Made by a program: the position numbers and the translations under genes | Shown here: piece after piece, positions 45,641 to 53,982 of the stretch | Position numbering within the stretch: position 1 is the first letter of the stretch | How the letters are laid out: each line of letters begins with the position of its first letter | Notes under the pieces: model-generated | Database searches by the model: none | The model's input: only the letters and a program-made list of their open reading frames with translations | What the model was told of the DNA's origin: nothing | DNA from: Sinorhizobium arboris LMG 14919 | Lineage (GTDB): Bacteria > Pseudomonadota > Alphaproteobacteria > Rhizobiales > Rhizobiaceae | Reading direction: 5' to 3' | DNA length: 64,000 nt | Assembly (NCBI RefSeq): GCF_000427465.1 | Contig: NZ_ATYB01000008.1 | Location: forward strand, 1,460,329 to 1,524,328

Positions 45641-46375
45641 TCAACTGAGATCGGTGAGGTTGGGGTTCTGCTGGATCGTGGTGGTATCCGCCGTCTCTAT
45701 GCGCAGATTGTTTTGCACATTTGTGACCCCCGATACGTCTTCGGCACAATCCTCGGCACGGCGTTTTGCCCATTTCGAGCTTACCGATCCATTGAGCTGT
45801 ACCTCGCCGTTCGCCACGCTCACCTCAATGTTGGAGGCGTCGAGAGCGCCGTCGTCGCTCAGGCGATCGCTGACATCTTCCTGGATTCGACCGTCGGTCC
45901 GCCGGTAGCCTTTCGGACCCTTGCCGCGGTGCCGGTCCATCTCGCGCCTGCGCTCGGCATCTTCGTCACCGAACCAGGAAGCCACCTCGTCGCCCGCGCG
46001 GTCGAGGAAATCGCGCTCGCGGCGGCCATAATCCCGCGTTTCGCCGTAGCCTCCATAGCCGCGGTAGCGTTCTTCGCCGCGATAGCCATAGCCGGGACCA
46101 TGATAGTCCCTGAAATAACGTTCGCGACCCCTCCGGTCGTAGTCGTCGCCGCTCCAGCCTTGGCTTTCGCCGCGGTAGCCCCCGGTCGGCCAGGACATCG
46201 AGCTCTCGTAGTCGGCGCCGCGAGGCTCGACATCTTCATCGAAACGGCTGCGCGACCGGGCGCGATGGCGCTCGGAACCATAAGGGTCGCGGTGGCGTTC
46301 GTTCTCCCAATCGCGGCGCGCCCAATCGCGGCGCCCGTAGGGATCGTATCTGCCATAGTCCGGATGTCTGGGCAT
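45641..46375 (-). CDS. BON-domain protein with Tyr/Arg/Gly-rich N-terminus
   Basis: A 244-residue protein from ATG 46375. The first 130 residues are low complexity, rich in Arg, Tyr, Gly and Asp (DYGRYDPYGRRDWARRDWEN). Then SWFGDEDAERRREMDRHRGK leads into a BON domain (RIQEDVSDRLSDDGALDASN, EVQLNGSVSSKWAKRRAED, VQNNLRIE). BON domains bind phospholipid and are common in envelope-stress proteins. A GGAAC-N19-TT element lies 41 bp upstream. Confidence 0.85.
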   Translation of the reverse strand: MPRHPDYGRYDPYGRRDWARRDWENERHRDPYGSERHRARSRSRFDEDVEPRGADYESSMSWPTGGYRGESQGWSGDDYDRRGRERYFRDYHGPGYGYRGEERYRGYGGYGETRDYGRRERDFLDRAGDEVASWFGDEDAERRREMDRHRGKGPKGYRRTDGRIQEDVSDRLSDDGALDASNIEVSVANGEVQLNGSVSSKWAKRRAEDCAEDVSGVTNVQNNLRIETADTTTIQQNPNLTDLS

Positions 46376-46415
46376 GGAATCTCTCCTGGCTTTTGCTTTT
46401 GCTGATGCTGGGCCA

Positions 46416-46441
46416 AACCCGCGATCCACCCAAAGGGTTCC
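46416..46441 (-). promoter_or_regulatory. GGAAC-N19-TT promoter element before the BON gene
   Basis: Minus strand: GGAAC (46441-46437), 19 bases, TT (46417-46416) in a GGGTTTGG context. A second overlapping minus-strand GGAAC lies at about 46455. Confidence 0.5.
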
Positions 46442-46471
46442 GCGCCTCGCCTTGTTCCCGGCACCGGCAGC

Positions 46472-46496
46472 GGAACAATTGCGCGCGGTCGGGATT
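46472..46496 (+). promoter_or_regulatory. GGAAC-N18-TT promoter element before the Pro-rich small gene
   Basis: GGAAC at 46472-46476, N18, TTTT from 46495. It lies 45 bp before ATG 46541 and is divergent from the BON gene element. Confidence 0.55.
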
Positions 46497-46540
46497 TTCT
46501 CGAATGAGGGGTTCGCCCCGCCTGTTCAAGGGAGACGAAA

Positions 46541-46705
46541 ATGCCGAACCCGCGTCAGCCGGAGCCAGTGCCGGAGCCGCCGCCGCCGGAGTTGCCCCCG
46601 TGGTATCCCGAAACGCCGATCGAGGAACCCGATCCGGACCGTCTGCCGGACGAAGTTCCGGTGCCTAATCCGGACGAAAATCCGGAGCCGCCAAAGCACA
46701 TATGA
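46541..46705 (+). CDS. Proline-rich small protein
   Basis: A 54-residue protein from ATG 46541 to TGA 46705, with AAGGGAGACG upstream at ideal spacing. The sequence is dominated by Pro, Glu and Asp (PEPVPEPPPPELPPWYPETP, then PVPNPDENPEPPK) and ends KHI. It is acidic and certainly unstructured. No family recognised, and low complexity means codon evidence is weak, but the ribosome site and upstream EcfG-type element support it. Confidence 0.55.
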   Translation: MPNPRQPEPVPEPPPPELPPWYPETPIEEPDPDRLPDEVPVPNPDENPEPPKHI

Positions 46706-46733
46706 AGGCCTCCGCACGGGTGGAAGAGCGATC

Positions 46734-46758
46734 GGAACAAATGGGCGGTGGCGCCGTT
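46734..46758 (+). promoter_or_regulatory. GGAAC-N18-TT promoter element before DUF2934
   Basis: GGAAC at 46734-46738, N18, TTT from 46757 in a CCGTTTG context, 42 bp before ATG 46801. Confidence 0.6.
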
Positions 46759-46800
46759 TGAAATTCGCCATCAACGGAGTTCAGCGGCGAGGTCAGGGAC

Positions 46801-47064
46801 ATGGACGAGATAAGGGACAGGGACAGCGAACGGGAAGAGCTCATCAGGCGCAGAGCCTATGCGATCTGGGAGCAGGAGGGCCGGCCCGACGGTCAGCATC
46901 AGCGCCATTGGGAGCAGGCGGCCCGGGAAATGCAAGGACAGAGCGACGGGCAGACCAACGGGCAGACCAACGGGAGCAAGCGCGAGAAGCAGACCGCGGC
47001 GGAGACTGAGGCAGTTGCTTCCCCGGAAGCAGATTCGGCTGCTCGCCCGGGCAGCGAGCGCTGA
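46801..47064 (+). CDS. DUF2934 domain protein
   Basis: An 87-residue protein. The N-terminal EELIRRRAYAIWEQEGRPDG followed by HWEQAAREM is the DUF2934 signature (about 30 residues), found in many small rhizobial proteins of unknown function. The C-terminus is low complexity (QTNGQTNGSKREKQTAAETE). A CBS-domain gene follows after 61 bp. Confidence 0.85.
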   Translation: MDEIRDRDSEREELIRRRAYAIWEQEGRPDGQHQRHWEQAAREMQGQSDGQTNGQTNGSKREKQTAAETEAVASPEADSAARPGSER

Positions 47065-47125
47065 GCGGCCGCCACGGCGGTATCGGTTTCCCCGAGCCGC
47101 CTATGCAACGTGAAGGAGAATTCAA

Positions 47126-47566
47126 ATGCGTGTATCGGAGATCATGACCAGAGACGTTCATCTCGCAAGCCCAAACGACACGATAACGGCTGTCGCGCGG
47201 CAGATGGCGGAGAACGATATCGGTTTCATGCCGGTCGGGGACAGCGACCGCCTGATCGGCATGATAACGGACAGAGACATCGTGGTCCGCGGTGTCGCAG
47301 ACGGTATGGACCCCCAGGCAAGGGTCGCCGACATCATGACCACGGACGTGAAATACTGCTTCGACGACGACGAGGTGGACGATGTCGCGCGTAACATGGG
47401 CGACATCCAGGTTCGACGGCTGCCCGTGGTAAACCATGACAAACGGTTGGTCGGCATCGTATCGCTTGCCGACGCCGCGCGTGAACAGCCGCAAATGGCC
47501 GGCACCGGCCTGAAGGGCGTGACAGAGCCCGGCGGGGCACACAACCAGTCCCATCGAAGCGGCTGA
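47126..47566 (+). CDS. CBS-domain pair protein
   Basis: A 146-residue protein with two CBS domains (EIMTRDVHLASPNDTITAVA, IGMITDRDIVVRG; then IMTTDVKYCFDDDEVDDVAR and RRLPVVNHDKRLVGIVSLAD). Similar in design to the protein at 16621, though clearly diverged. Probable adenine-nucleotide sensor. AAGGAG precedes ATG 47126. Hairpin terminator at 47588. Confidence 0.9.
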   Translation: MRVSEIMTRDVHLASPNDTITAVARQMAENDIGFMPVGDSDRLIGMITDRDIVVRGVADGMDPQARVADIMTTDVKYCFDDDEVDDVARNMGDIQVRRLPVVNHDKRLVGIVSLADAAREQPQMAGTGLKGVTEPGGAHNQSHRSG

Positions 47567-47587
47567 CCGAGGCGTCGTTCGACACTG

Positions 47588-47610
47588 GGGGGCGCGTTGG
47601 CGCCCCCTTT
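47588..47610 (+). terminator. Intrinsic terminator after the CBS gene
   Basis: GGGGGCGC (47588-47595), loop GTTG, GCGCCCCC (47600-47607), then TTT. An 8-bp all-GC stem just after the CBS stop; short T run. Confidence 0.65.
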
Positions 47611-47635
47611 CTCACTTCGAGCACGGGAGCCCACC

Positions 47636-47992
47636 ATGGCGGTAAAGCACGAAAGCATACCGAGCCGGGCTGGTCTCGCCCCCGATACGGAGCCCGATGA
47701 TCACGTCGCCGATGCGGGCGATGCAGGAAGTGGTGCGCCGTATCTCGGCGAGGCGGATCGGGCGCGCCCGGACCCGCCACAGCCGCAGCCACGCAATTAC
47801 GGCTCCGGTGGCGGAAGGGCCGCAACGGAGCCCGCGACCGCAGAAACGGGCATCGAGGCGGACGACGCCACTGGCGGCGAATACTGGAACCGGGTTCTCG
47901 GCGACAATACGAGTGCCGGTACCGTGCGCTTCCTCGCTGCCGTGGGGCTGTTCGTTGTAATAGCCGCGGTGCTTTTCTGGCTCGTCGGCTGA
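47636..47992 (+). CDS. Small C-terminally anchored membrane protein
   Basis: A 118-residue protein from ATG 47636. Residues 1-90 are hydrophilic, Pro/Gly/Asp-rich and probably disordered; residues 94-117 (GTVRFLAAVGLFVVIAAVLFWLVG) form a single C-terminal membrane helix. A tail-anchored topology is expected. No family recognised. Confidence 0.6.
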   Translation: MAVKHESIPSRAGLAPDTEPDDHVADAGDAGSGAPYLGEADRARPDPPQPQPRNYGSGGGRAATEPATAETGIEADDATGGEYWNRVLGDNTSAGTVRFLAAVGLFVVIAAVLFWLVG

Positions 47993-47996
47993 AGAG

Positions 47997-48032
47997 CCCG
48001 GATCGTTTCGCTGGACGGTGGAACGATCCGGG
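47997..48032 (+). terminator. Hairpin terminator
   Basis: CCCGGATCGTT (47997-48007) pairs with AACGATCCGGG (48022-48032), followed by TCTTTG. It lies just after the tail-anchored protein gene and before the end of the convergent DUF4168 gene. Confidence 0.65.
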
Positions 48033-48074
48033 TCTTTGAAGTTGCTCAATTCCGGAGGGAAAACCTTCGCGCGA

Positions 48075-48509
48075 TTACTGCGGCTGCGGCTGCTGCGGCG
48101 TCGACGTCTGGAGCTTTTCCTGGACCTTCTGGGCGAGCGCCGGGTCGCTCTGCGCGGCCTTCAGGATCGTCGTGTATTCCTCCACCGACATGTTCGGCGA
48201 AGTCTCCACGGCCTTGACCATTTCCTGACTGGCTTCGTTCTGGAGCTTTGCCTTCGCGGCCTCGTCGGTGGTCGCGTCGATTTTCGTGGAGTATTCCTGC
48301 CTTACTTTGTCGACCTGAAGATAGGCGACTGCGAAGGCTTCGATCTTTTGTTCGCTGATCGGGGTGCTCGTGCCGCTGGCGTCGGGTTGGGTCTGTGTCG
48401 GCTGCGTCTGTTGCGCCTGTGCGAGTTCGAGTGCCGAAGCCGGGCTGAGAAGCATCAAGCTGGAAGCTGCAACGGTCAGCGATGCAACGAGTGTGTAGCG
48501 AGTAATCAT
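48075..48509 (-). CDS. Exported DUF4168 protein
   Basis: A 144-residue protein with a signal peptide (YTLVASLTVAASSLMLLSPASA). The mature part has a Gln/Thr/Pro linker (QAQQTQPTQTQPDASG) then the DUF4168 region (KIEAFAVAYLQVDKVRQEYS, SVEEYTTILKAAQSDPALAQ). Likely periplasmic; function unknown. Confidence 0.85.
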   Translation of the reverse strand: MITRYTLVASLTVAASSLMLLSPASALELAQAQQTQPTQTQPDASGTSTPISEQKIEAFAVAYLQVDKVRQEYSTKIDATTDEAAKAKLQNEASQEMVKAVETSPNMSVEEYTTILKAAQSDPALAQKVQEKLQTSTPQQPQPQ

Positions 48510-48899
48510 GTTCTGTCCTCCATGACGTGCATGACTTGATCGGCAGCAATACCGCCTTGCTCATTCGCTCCGCCTTCGAAAAGAACGACGCAAGCGACTC
48601 GGGGAGCATGTAGCCCCCAAAGGTGCTCGGTGCGGCGACGAGGGGGCAATTTGCTGACCATTACGCGGCAGCTTTGTGGCTCGCAGCGGATGTGGCGGAA
48701 AGGCATATGCAATTGAAAAGGGCGCTCGACCCTTTCGGGGAGCGCCCTTCGACCCGGAGATGCGCACGCCGGCGGAGTGATCCGCGCGCTGGCTCTCGAT
48801 GACGGGTAGTCGCTGAGAAATGGAAACTGCGGCGGCCTGTTTCAAGGGGCAACCTAGTACGTGACCGACGCCGCCAATCTCAGCCGTGAGCAGTGAACT
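48510..48899. other. Gene-free stretch with one hairpin
   Basis: No convincing gene in these 390 bp. AAGGGCGCTC (48718-48727) and GAGCGCCCTT (48740-48749) form a strong stem, possibly the terminator of the minus-strand methyltransferase gene. No GGAAC-type element with proper spacing faces DUF4168. Confidence 0.4.
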
Positions 48900-49709
48900 T
48901 CAGGCCACCGGTTTGCTTGCGCGGATCGCAAAGCGATGCTGGCTTCTCCGAGCGAGGCCCTTGAGCAGACTCCAGTTCTTCGCCTGCATCCGGTGTATCT
49001 CTCCGAGATCGGTATCGACGGTTATGTCGGTGAAGCCCGCACCTTGCAGCAGCGCGACGACGGCATCGGCGCGCGCGCCTTGCGAGAAGTGGACGCGGGC
49101 AAGAATGCTGCGATGCGTCTCCAGCATCTCCTTGGGCTGAGACGGCGGCTCGGGTCTGAGAAGCCCGGCACGCTGGCCCCAGGCGTTGAGCGCGGAAAAG
49201 ATCCGTTCGAGCCGGGTCGCGTTGACGAAATCGCCATCGACGATCAGCAACCTGCCGCCGGGCTTGAGCACGCGAAGCCATTCCCTGAAGGCTGTAGCCG
49301 GATCGACCAGCGTCCATACCAGATGCCTGTTGACGACCACGTCATAATGGTCGTCCGGCTCCATCGTATTTTCCGCGTCACCCATGTGAAAGGAAATATC
49401 GCGCCCACGGGTCTTCGCCTTTTGCCGCGCGCGTTCGAGCATCGGTTCGGCCCAGTCGATGCCGGTTACCCGGAAGCCGAGGTCGTCGAGGAGGTGCGAG
49501 ACCACCCCGGTTCCGCTCGCAAGGTCGAGTGCCGGGCGTCCGGCTCCTTCTCCGAGATGGCGCAGGATGAGCCGATGCCAGGCGGCGCGTTCCTCTTCGG
49601 AAAAAATCTCGTGACCGGGAGAGAGATCGAAAGTGGCAGCGCGTTTCGACCAGTAAGCTTTGATTTCGTCGCGAAGATCATAGTTCGGCCGCGATGCCAC
49701 GTCGCTCAT
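48900..49709 (-). CDS. Class I SAM-dependent methyltransferase
   Basis: A 269-residue methyltransferase. Motif I LDLASGTGVVSHLL (about residues 61-74), acidic loop VTGIDWAEPML, motif GDAENTMEPDDHYDVVVNRH and post-motif VLKPGGRLLIVDGD. The substrate is unknown. It is divergent from the iron-type ABC operon and shares its iron-box intergenic region, so it may take part in siderophore use or modification (inference). Confidence 0.88.
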   Translation of the reverse strand: MSDVASRPNYDLRDEIKAYWSKRAATFDLSPGHEIFSEEERAAWHRLILRHLGEGAGRPALDLASGTGVVSHLLDDLGFRVTGIDWAEPMLERARQKAKTRGRDISFHMGDAENTMEPDDHYDVVVNRHLVWTLVDPATAFREWLRVLKPGGRLLIVDGDFVNATRLERIFSALNAWGQRAGLLRPEPPSQPKEMLETHRSILARVHFSQGARADAVVALLQGAGFTDITVDTDLGEIHRMQAKNWSLLKGLARRSQHRFAIRASKPVA

Positions 49710-49737
49710 TTTCGGTCCCGGTCTCTTCTGTTTGGAA

Positions 49738-49788
49738 GCGTTCTAAAAGATATATGTTGACTGGTAAAGTCATGAAATATTAGAACGC
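49738..49788. promoter_or_regulatory. Iron-responsive operator (TGA-N9-TCA) within an inverted repeat
   Basis: TGA-N9-TCA spans 49758-49772 in an AT-rich context. This is the form reported for the rhizobial IRO box bound by the iron regulator RirA. It is centred in a larger perfect inverted repeat GCGTTCTAA (49738-49746) / TTAGAACGC (49780-49788). It lies between the methyltransferase and ABC genes and could control both. Confidence 0.6.
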
Positions 49789-49814
49789 ACCGAATTTCGA
49801 AGGAGCAGGGAACG

Positions 49815-50948
49815 ATGAGGTTTTTCAACAAGGTGGCCGCTGCCGCTGCGGGTTTCTACGTGCTTGTTTCGAGCGCCGCGTTCGCCGACGCCGTGAAGGT
49901 GACTGACGTCACCGGTCGCGAGGTTGAGGTCAACGTGCCGGTCGAGCATGTGATCCTCGGAGAGGGGCGCCAGATCTATTTCGTCGGCGCTCTCGACAAG
50001 GACGAACCGTTCAAGCGCGTCGTCGGCTGGCGCGACGATCTCGCCAAGGCCGACCCGGAAACCTACGCCGCCTACCTCGAGAAGTATCCCGACATTGCCA
50101 AGCTGCCGGCCTTCGGCGGGATGAAGGACGGAACCTTCGACATCGAGCAGGCGGTGGCACTGAAGCCCGACGTCATGCTGATGAATGTCGACGCCAAAAC
50201 GGCGACGGAGGAGGCGGGCTATATCGAGAAGCTCGAAAAGGTCGGCATCCCGCTCGTCTATGTCGATTTCCGCGAAAAGCCGATGGAAAATACCGAACCG
50301 AGCATGCGCCTCATCGGCAAGCTCTTCGGCAAGGAGGACAAGGCCGAGGAATTCATCCGCTTCCGCGCCGACAGCATCGCCAAGGTGACCGATGTCCTCG
50401 CCAAGGCCGATCCGAAAAAGCCGCTCGTCTTCATGGAGCGCGCCGGCGGTTATTCGGATGACTGCTGCATGTCCTTCGGCAACGAGAACTTCGGCAAGAT
50501 GGTCGAATTCGCAGGCGGCGTGAACATGGCGAAGGAGATCATTCCCGGCACCTTCGGGACGGTCAATCCGGAGCAGGTCATCGCTTCCGATCCGGACCAG
50601 ATCATCATCACGGGGGGCAACTGGGAAGGCTATGTGCCCGGCGGGGCCTGGGTCGGCGTCGGCTATGGCGCGGACGAGAAGGAAGCCCGGCGCAAGCTCG
50701 AAGGCCTGACCAAGCGGCCGGCTTTCACCGGCGTGAAAGCGGTCAAGGACGGCAACGTGCATGCCATCTGGCACCAGTTCTACAACAATCCCTATCAGTT
50801 CGTCGCCATTCAGCAGATGGCAAAGTGGCTCCACCCGGATCTCTTCAAAGATCTCGATCCGGAGGCGACGTTCAAGGAACTGCACGAGCGTTTCCTGCCG
50901 TTGCCGTACAAGAGCGGCTATTTCGTTTCCCTGAATGCCAGCCAATAA
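49815..50948 (+). CDS. Iron/siderophore-type ABC substrate-binding protein 1
   Basis: A 377-residue periplasmic protein of the FecB/BtuF-like fold, signal peptide ending SSAAFA. Segments: VKVTDVTGREVEVNVPVEHV, ALKPDVMLMNVDA, VFMERAGGYSDDCCMSFGNE and NPEQVIASDPDQIIITGGNW. The CC pair in the mature chain is notable and recurs in the paralogue. It lies behind the TGA-N9-TCA box. A strong hairpin separates it from the second binding-protein gene. Confidence 0.92.
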   Translation: MRFFNKVAAAAAGFYVLVSSAAFADAVKVTDVTGREVEVNVPVEHVILGEGRQIYFVGALDKDEPFKRVVGWRDDLAKADPETYAAYLEKYPDIAKLPAFGGMKDGTFDIEQAVALKPDVMLMNVDAKTATEEAGYIEKLEKVGIPLVYVDFREKPMENTEPSMRLIGKLFGKEDKAEEFIRFRADSIAKVTDVLAKADPKKPLVFMERAGGYSDDCCMSFGNENFGKMVEFAGGVNMAKEIIPGTFGTVNPEQVIASDPDQIIITGGNWEGYVPGGAWVGVGYGADEKEARRKLEGLTKRPAFTGVKAVKDGNVHAIWHQFYNNPYQFVAIQQMAKWLHPDLFKDLDPEATFKELHERFLPLPYKSGYFVSLNASQ

Positions 50949-50956
50949 GGCTCCGG

Positions 50957-50978
50957 TCGGAGGGCGAAAGCCCTCCGA
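50957..50978 (+). other. GAAA-capped hairpin between the two binding-protein genes
   Basis: TCGGAGGGC (50957-50965), loop GAAA, GCCCTCCGA (50970-50978): a perfect 9-bp stem with a GNRA tetraloop. Such intercistronic hairpins often protect the upstream mRNA or reduce downstream transcription, giving excess of the first binding protein. Confidence 0.6.
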
Positions 50979-50999
50979 TCTTCTGTTCGCGAGGTTCGA

Positions 51000-52136
51000 A
51001 TGCGGGTTCTGAAAAACGTCCTTCCTGCGCTTGTCGCTCTCGTTGTGGCCGCTGGGCCTGCGATCGCAGCCGAAGTCACCGACGTTACCGGGCGTAAGAT
51101 CGAGGTCGAGCTCCCTGCCAGGCGGATCCTGCTCGGGGAGGCGCGTCAGATCCATGTCGCGGCAGCGCTCAAGGGCGAACACGTCTTCGACACCGTCGTC
51201 GGTTGGCGCGACGACCTCATCAAGAAGGATCCGGACTCCTATGCCGGTTACGTGGAGCGCTTCCCGGAGATCGATAAGCTCCCCCGGTTCGGCTACATTC
51301 CAAGCGGCGATTTCAGCCTCGAAGCGGCGATTGCTCTTAAGCCCGATGTGCTGACGCTCAATCTCGAAGCCGAAGACGCGGTCGAAGAGTCGGGCTTCAT
51401 CGAGAAGGCGGCCGCCGCCGGCATCGCCGTCGTCTTTCTCGACTTCCGCGTGGACCCGGCGAAGAACAGCGAGAAGTCCGTCGAAATCCTGGGCCAGCTC
51501 TTCGGCGCGCAGGCGAGGGCGAGCGAGTTCATAGAGTATCGCCGTGCGCAGATCGCCGTCGTCACCGAGCGCCTGGCCAAGGCCGGCGCGGTCGAGCGGC
51601 CCAAGGTCTTCATCGAGCGTTCGCCGGGGATCACTGGCGAAACGGTGTGCTGCCGCACCTTCGGTCCGGCGAATTTCGGCGAAATGGTAGAAAAGGCCGG
51701 CGGCCACAATATCGGTTCCGACGTGTTCACGACCACCTTCGGCGATCTCAATCCCGAGCAGCTCGTGGTGGCAAATCCGGATCATGTGATCGTCACCGGC
51801 AGCAACTGGTCGGCAGAGTCCGACCTGAACCAGTTCGTGAGCGTCGGACGCGGCGCTGATCCGGCAGCAGCTCGGGAGAGGCTGAATGGCCTGATGCAGC
51901 GGCCCGCTTTTACGACGCTCGAGGCGGTGAAGGCGGGCAGGGTGCATGCCGCCTGGCATCAGTTCTACGGAGCGCCCTACGAGTTTGTTCCGATCCAGCA
52001 ATTCGCCAAATGGTTTCATCCGGATCTTTTTGCGGATATCGATCCGGACCGGACCTTCCGTGAATTTCACCAGAAATTTCTTCCGGTCTCCTACCGGCCG
52101 GGCTATTTCGTCTCGCTGAACGACGGAGAGGAATGA
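51000..52136 (+). CDS. Iron/siderophore-type ABC substrate-binding protein 2
   Basis: A 378-residue paralogue of the protein before it, aligned along the full length: EVTDVTGRKIEVELPARRIL, ALKPDVLTLNLEA, VFIERSPGITGETVCCRTFG, NPEQLVVANPDHVIVTGSNW, HAAWHQFYGAPYEFVPIQQF. Signal peptide MRVLKNVLPALVALVVAAGPAIA. It presumably uses the same permease with another ligand specificity. Its stop overlaps the permease start. Confidence 0.92.
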   Translation: MRVLKNVLPALVALVVAAGPAIAAEVTDVTGRKIEVELPARRILLGEARQIHVAAALKGEHVFDTVVGWRDDLIKKDPDSYAGYVERFPEIDKLPRFGYIPSGDFSLEAAIALKPDVLTLNLEAEDAVEESGFIEKAAAAGIAVVFLDFRVDPAKNSEKSVEILGQLFGAQARASEFIEYRRAQIAVVTERLAKAGAVERPKVFIERSPGITGETVCCRTFGPANFGEMVEKAGGHNIGSDVFTTTFGDLNPEQLVVANPDHVIVTGSNWSAESDLNQFVSVGRGADPAAARERLNGLMQRPAFTTLEAVKAGRVHAAWHQFYGAPYEFVPIQQFAKWFHPDLFADIDPDRTFREFHQKFLPVSYRPGYFVSLNDGEE

Positions 52137-53203
52137 TGGCCGCAATCGCCGAGGAAATAGCAGGCATCGAGGGGCGCGGGCGTTATCGCGCCCTCGTCTT
52201 TCGCCGGCTCGTCATGTTGTCGGCTCTTGTTGTCGCACTGTTTGTCTCGGTCGCCGTCGACATGGCGCTCGGCCCCGCCAATTATCCGCTTTCCGATGTC
52301 CTGACGGCGTTGTTCGATGCCGAGACCGCAGGCGACCAGCTTCGCGTCGTGATCTGGGACATACGCATGCCGATCGCCCTGATGGCGGTGACTGTCGGCG
52401 CCTCGCTGTCTCTGGCCGGCGCGCAGATGCAGACGATCTTGGCCAATCCGCTGGCGAGCCCTTTCACGCTCGGCATTTCGGCCGCGGCCGGCTTCGGCGC
52501 AGCGCTGGGGCTCGTCGCAGGCGTCGCCGTGTTCCCGGTCGCGGTTCAGTACATGGTGCCGGTCAACGCTTTCCTGATGGCGATGGTGGCGGCGCTCTTC
52601 ATCCATTTCGCGTCCACGATGCGTGGCGTCACCGTCGAGACGATCGTCCTGCTCGGCATCGCGCTCGTCTTCACCTTCAATGCGGCGCTGTCGCTGCTCG
52701 AATACCTTGCTTCCGAACAGGCGCTGGCGGCGGTCGTGTTCTGGACCATGGGAAGCCTCACCAAAGCAACCTGGCCGAAGGTCTGGGTTACCGGCGCCGT
52801 GCTGCTCATTGCGGTGCCGGTCTTCGCGCGCCGCGCCTGGGCACTGACCGCGCTGCGCCTCGGCGACGACAAGGCGGCAAGTTTCGGCATCAATGTCCGG
52901 CGGCTCAGGCTCGAAACGATGCTGACGGTCAGCCTGCTTGCGGCGATCCCGGTTTCCTTCGTCGGCACGATCGGTTTTGTCGGCCTCGTCGGGCCGCATA
53001 TCGCCCGCATGCTCGTCGGCGAAGACCAGCGCTTCTTCCTGCCCGCCTCCGTGCTTTGCGGCGCTCTGCTGCTCTCCGTCACCTCGGTCGTCAGCAAGAT
53101 GATCATCCCCGGTGCGGTGCTGCCGATCGGCATCATCACCGCGCTCGTCGGCGTCCCCTTCTTCTTCGTGCTGATCTTCACCAACAGGAAGCGCGCATGG
53201 TAA
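52133..53203 (+). CDS. FecCD-family ABC transporter permease
   Basis: A 356-residue, about ten-helix permease of iron-siderophore/B12 type: RMPIALMAVTVGASLSLAGA, QTILANPLASPFTLGISAAA, GFVGLVGPHIARMLVGED near the coupling helix, and VLPIGIITALVGVPFFFVLI at the end. A single permease gene indicates a homodimer. ATG 52133 (or 52136) overlaps the preceding stop. Confidence 0.94.
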   Translation: MMAAIAEEIAGIEGRGRYRALVFRRLVMLSALVVALFVSVAVDMALGPANYPLSDVLTALFDAETAGDQLRVVIWDIRMPIALMAVTVGASLSLAGAQMQTILANPLASPFTLGISAAAGFGAALGLVAGVAVFPVAVQYMVPVNAFLMAMVAALFIHFASTMRGVTVETIVLLGIALVFTFNAALSLLEYLASEQALAAVVFWTMGSLTKATWPKVWVTGAVLLIAVPVFARRAWALTALRLGDDKAASFGINVRRLRLETMLTVSLLAAIPVSFVGTIGFVGLVGPHIARMLVGEDQRFFLPASVLCGALLLSVTSVVSKMIIPGAVLPIGIITALVGVPFFFVLIFTNRKRAW

Positions 53204-53958
53204 GCCTCGCCCTCAAGGATGTCGGTGCCACCTATGGCCGGCGCGTCGTTCTCTCCGATATCAATACCGGTACTCTGAAAGGCGGGCAGCTAACCGCCGT
53301 CATCGGCCCGAACGCGGCCGGAAAGTCGACACTGTTCAAGCGGATCGCCGGGCTTGCCGCCGGTCCCGGCCTCGTCCACCTCTCCGATACGGCAAAGGGG
53401 CCGGAAGCGATCTGCTACATGCCGCAGGACACCGGCGCGAATGCCGTCCTGACCGTCTATGAGTCTGTCCTCCTTTCCGCCAAACAGGGCTCGGGCTGGA
53501 AGGTGAAGGACGGCGAACTGGCAGAGATCGATCGCGTGCTCGCGGCGCTCAAGATCAATGATCTGGCCTTCCGCGGCCTCGGCGAGCTCTCCGGGGGACA
53601 GCGCCAGCTCGTTTCGATCGCACAGGCGCTCGTGCGCAAGCCGGAGATCCTGCTGATGGACGAGCCGACTTCGGCGCTCGACCTTTTCCGCCAGATCGAG
53701 GTGCTCGGCTTCATGAAGCGCCTCGCCGCTCAATCCGGCATGGCGGTGCTGATTGCACTGCATGACCTGAATCATGCGCTTCGCTATTGCGAAGATACCA
53801 TCGTGATCAGCGGCGGCTCGGTCGTCGCAAGCGGCGCGACGCACACGGTCGTCACTGCCGACATGCTGAAATCCGTCTACCGCGTCGAGGCGCGGGTCGA
53901 GGCCTGCTCCCGCGGCCGGCCCGTCGTCATCGTCGACGATTCCATAGCACTCGGGTGA
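53197..53958 (+). CDS. Iron/siderophore ABC transporter ATP-binding protein
   Basis: A 253-residue ATPase: Walker A GPNAAGKST, signature LSGGQRQLVSIAQAL, Walker B ILLMDEPTSALD and switch HDLNHAL. FhuC/FepC-like, but Walker A has AA in place of the usual G-G/S pair. ATG 53197 lies inside the permease end. It completes the importer. Confidence 0.94.
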   Translation: MVSLALKDVGATYGRRVVLSDINTGTLKGGQLTAVIGPNAAGKSTLFKRIAGLAAGPGLVHLSDTAKGPEAICYMPQDTGANAVLTVYESVLLSAKQGSGWKVKDGELAEIDRVLAALKINDLAFRGLGELSGGQRQLVSIAQALVRKPEILLMDEPTSALDLFRQIEVLGFMKRLAAQSGMAVLIALHDLNHALRYCEDTIVISGGSVVASGATHTVVTADMLKSVYRVEARVEACSRGRPVVIVDDSIALG

Positions 53959-53982
53959 AGCACCGCCGCTCCGGATCCGTCC

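Noticed and set aside
49770..52145. A 791-codon open frame on the minus strand opposite the two binding-protein genes
   Set aside because: It is a mirror of two clear paralogous genes on the plus strand; its product has no recognisable fold, and high GC makes long antisense frames common.
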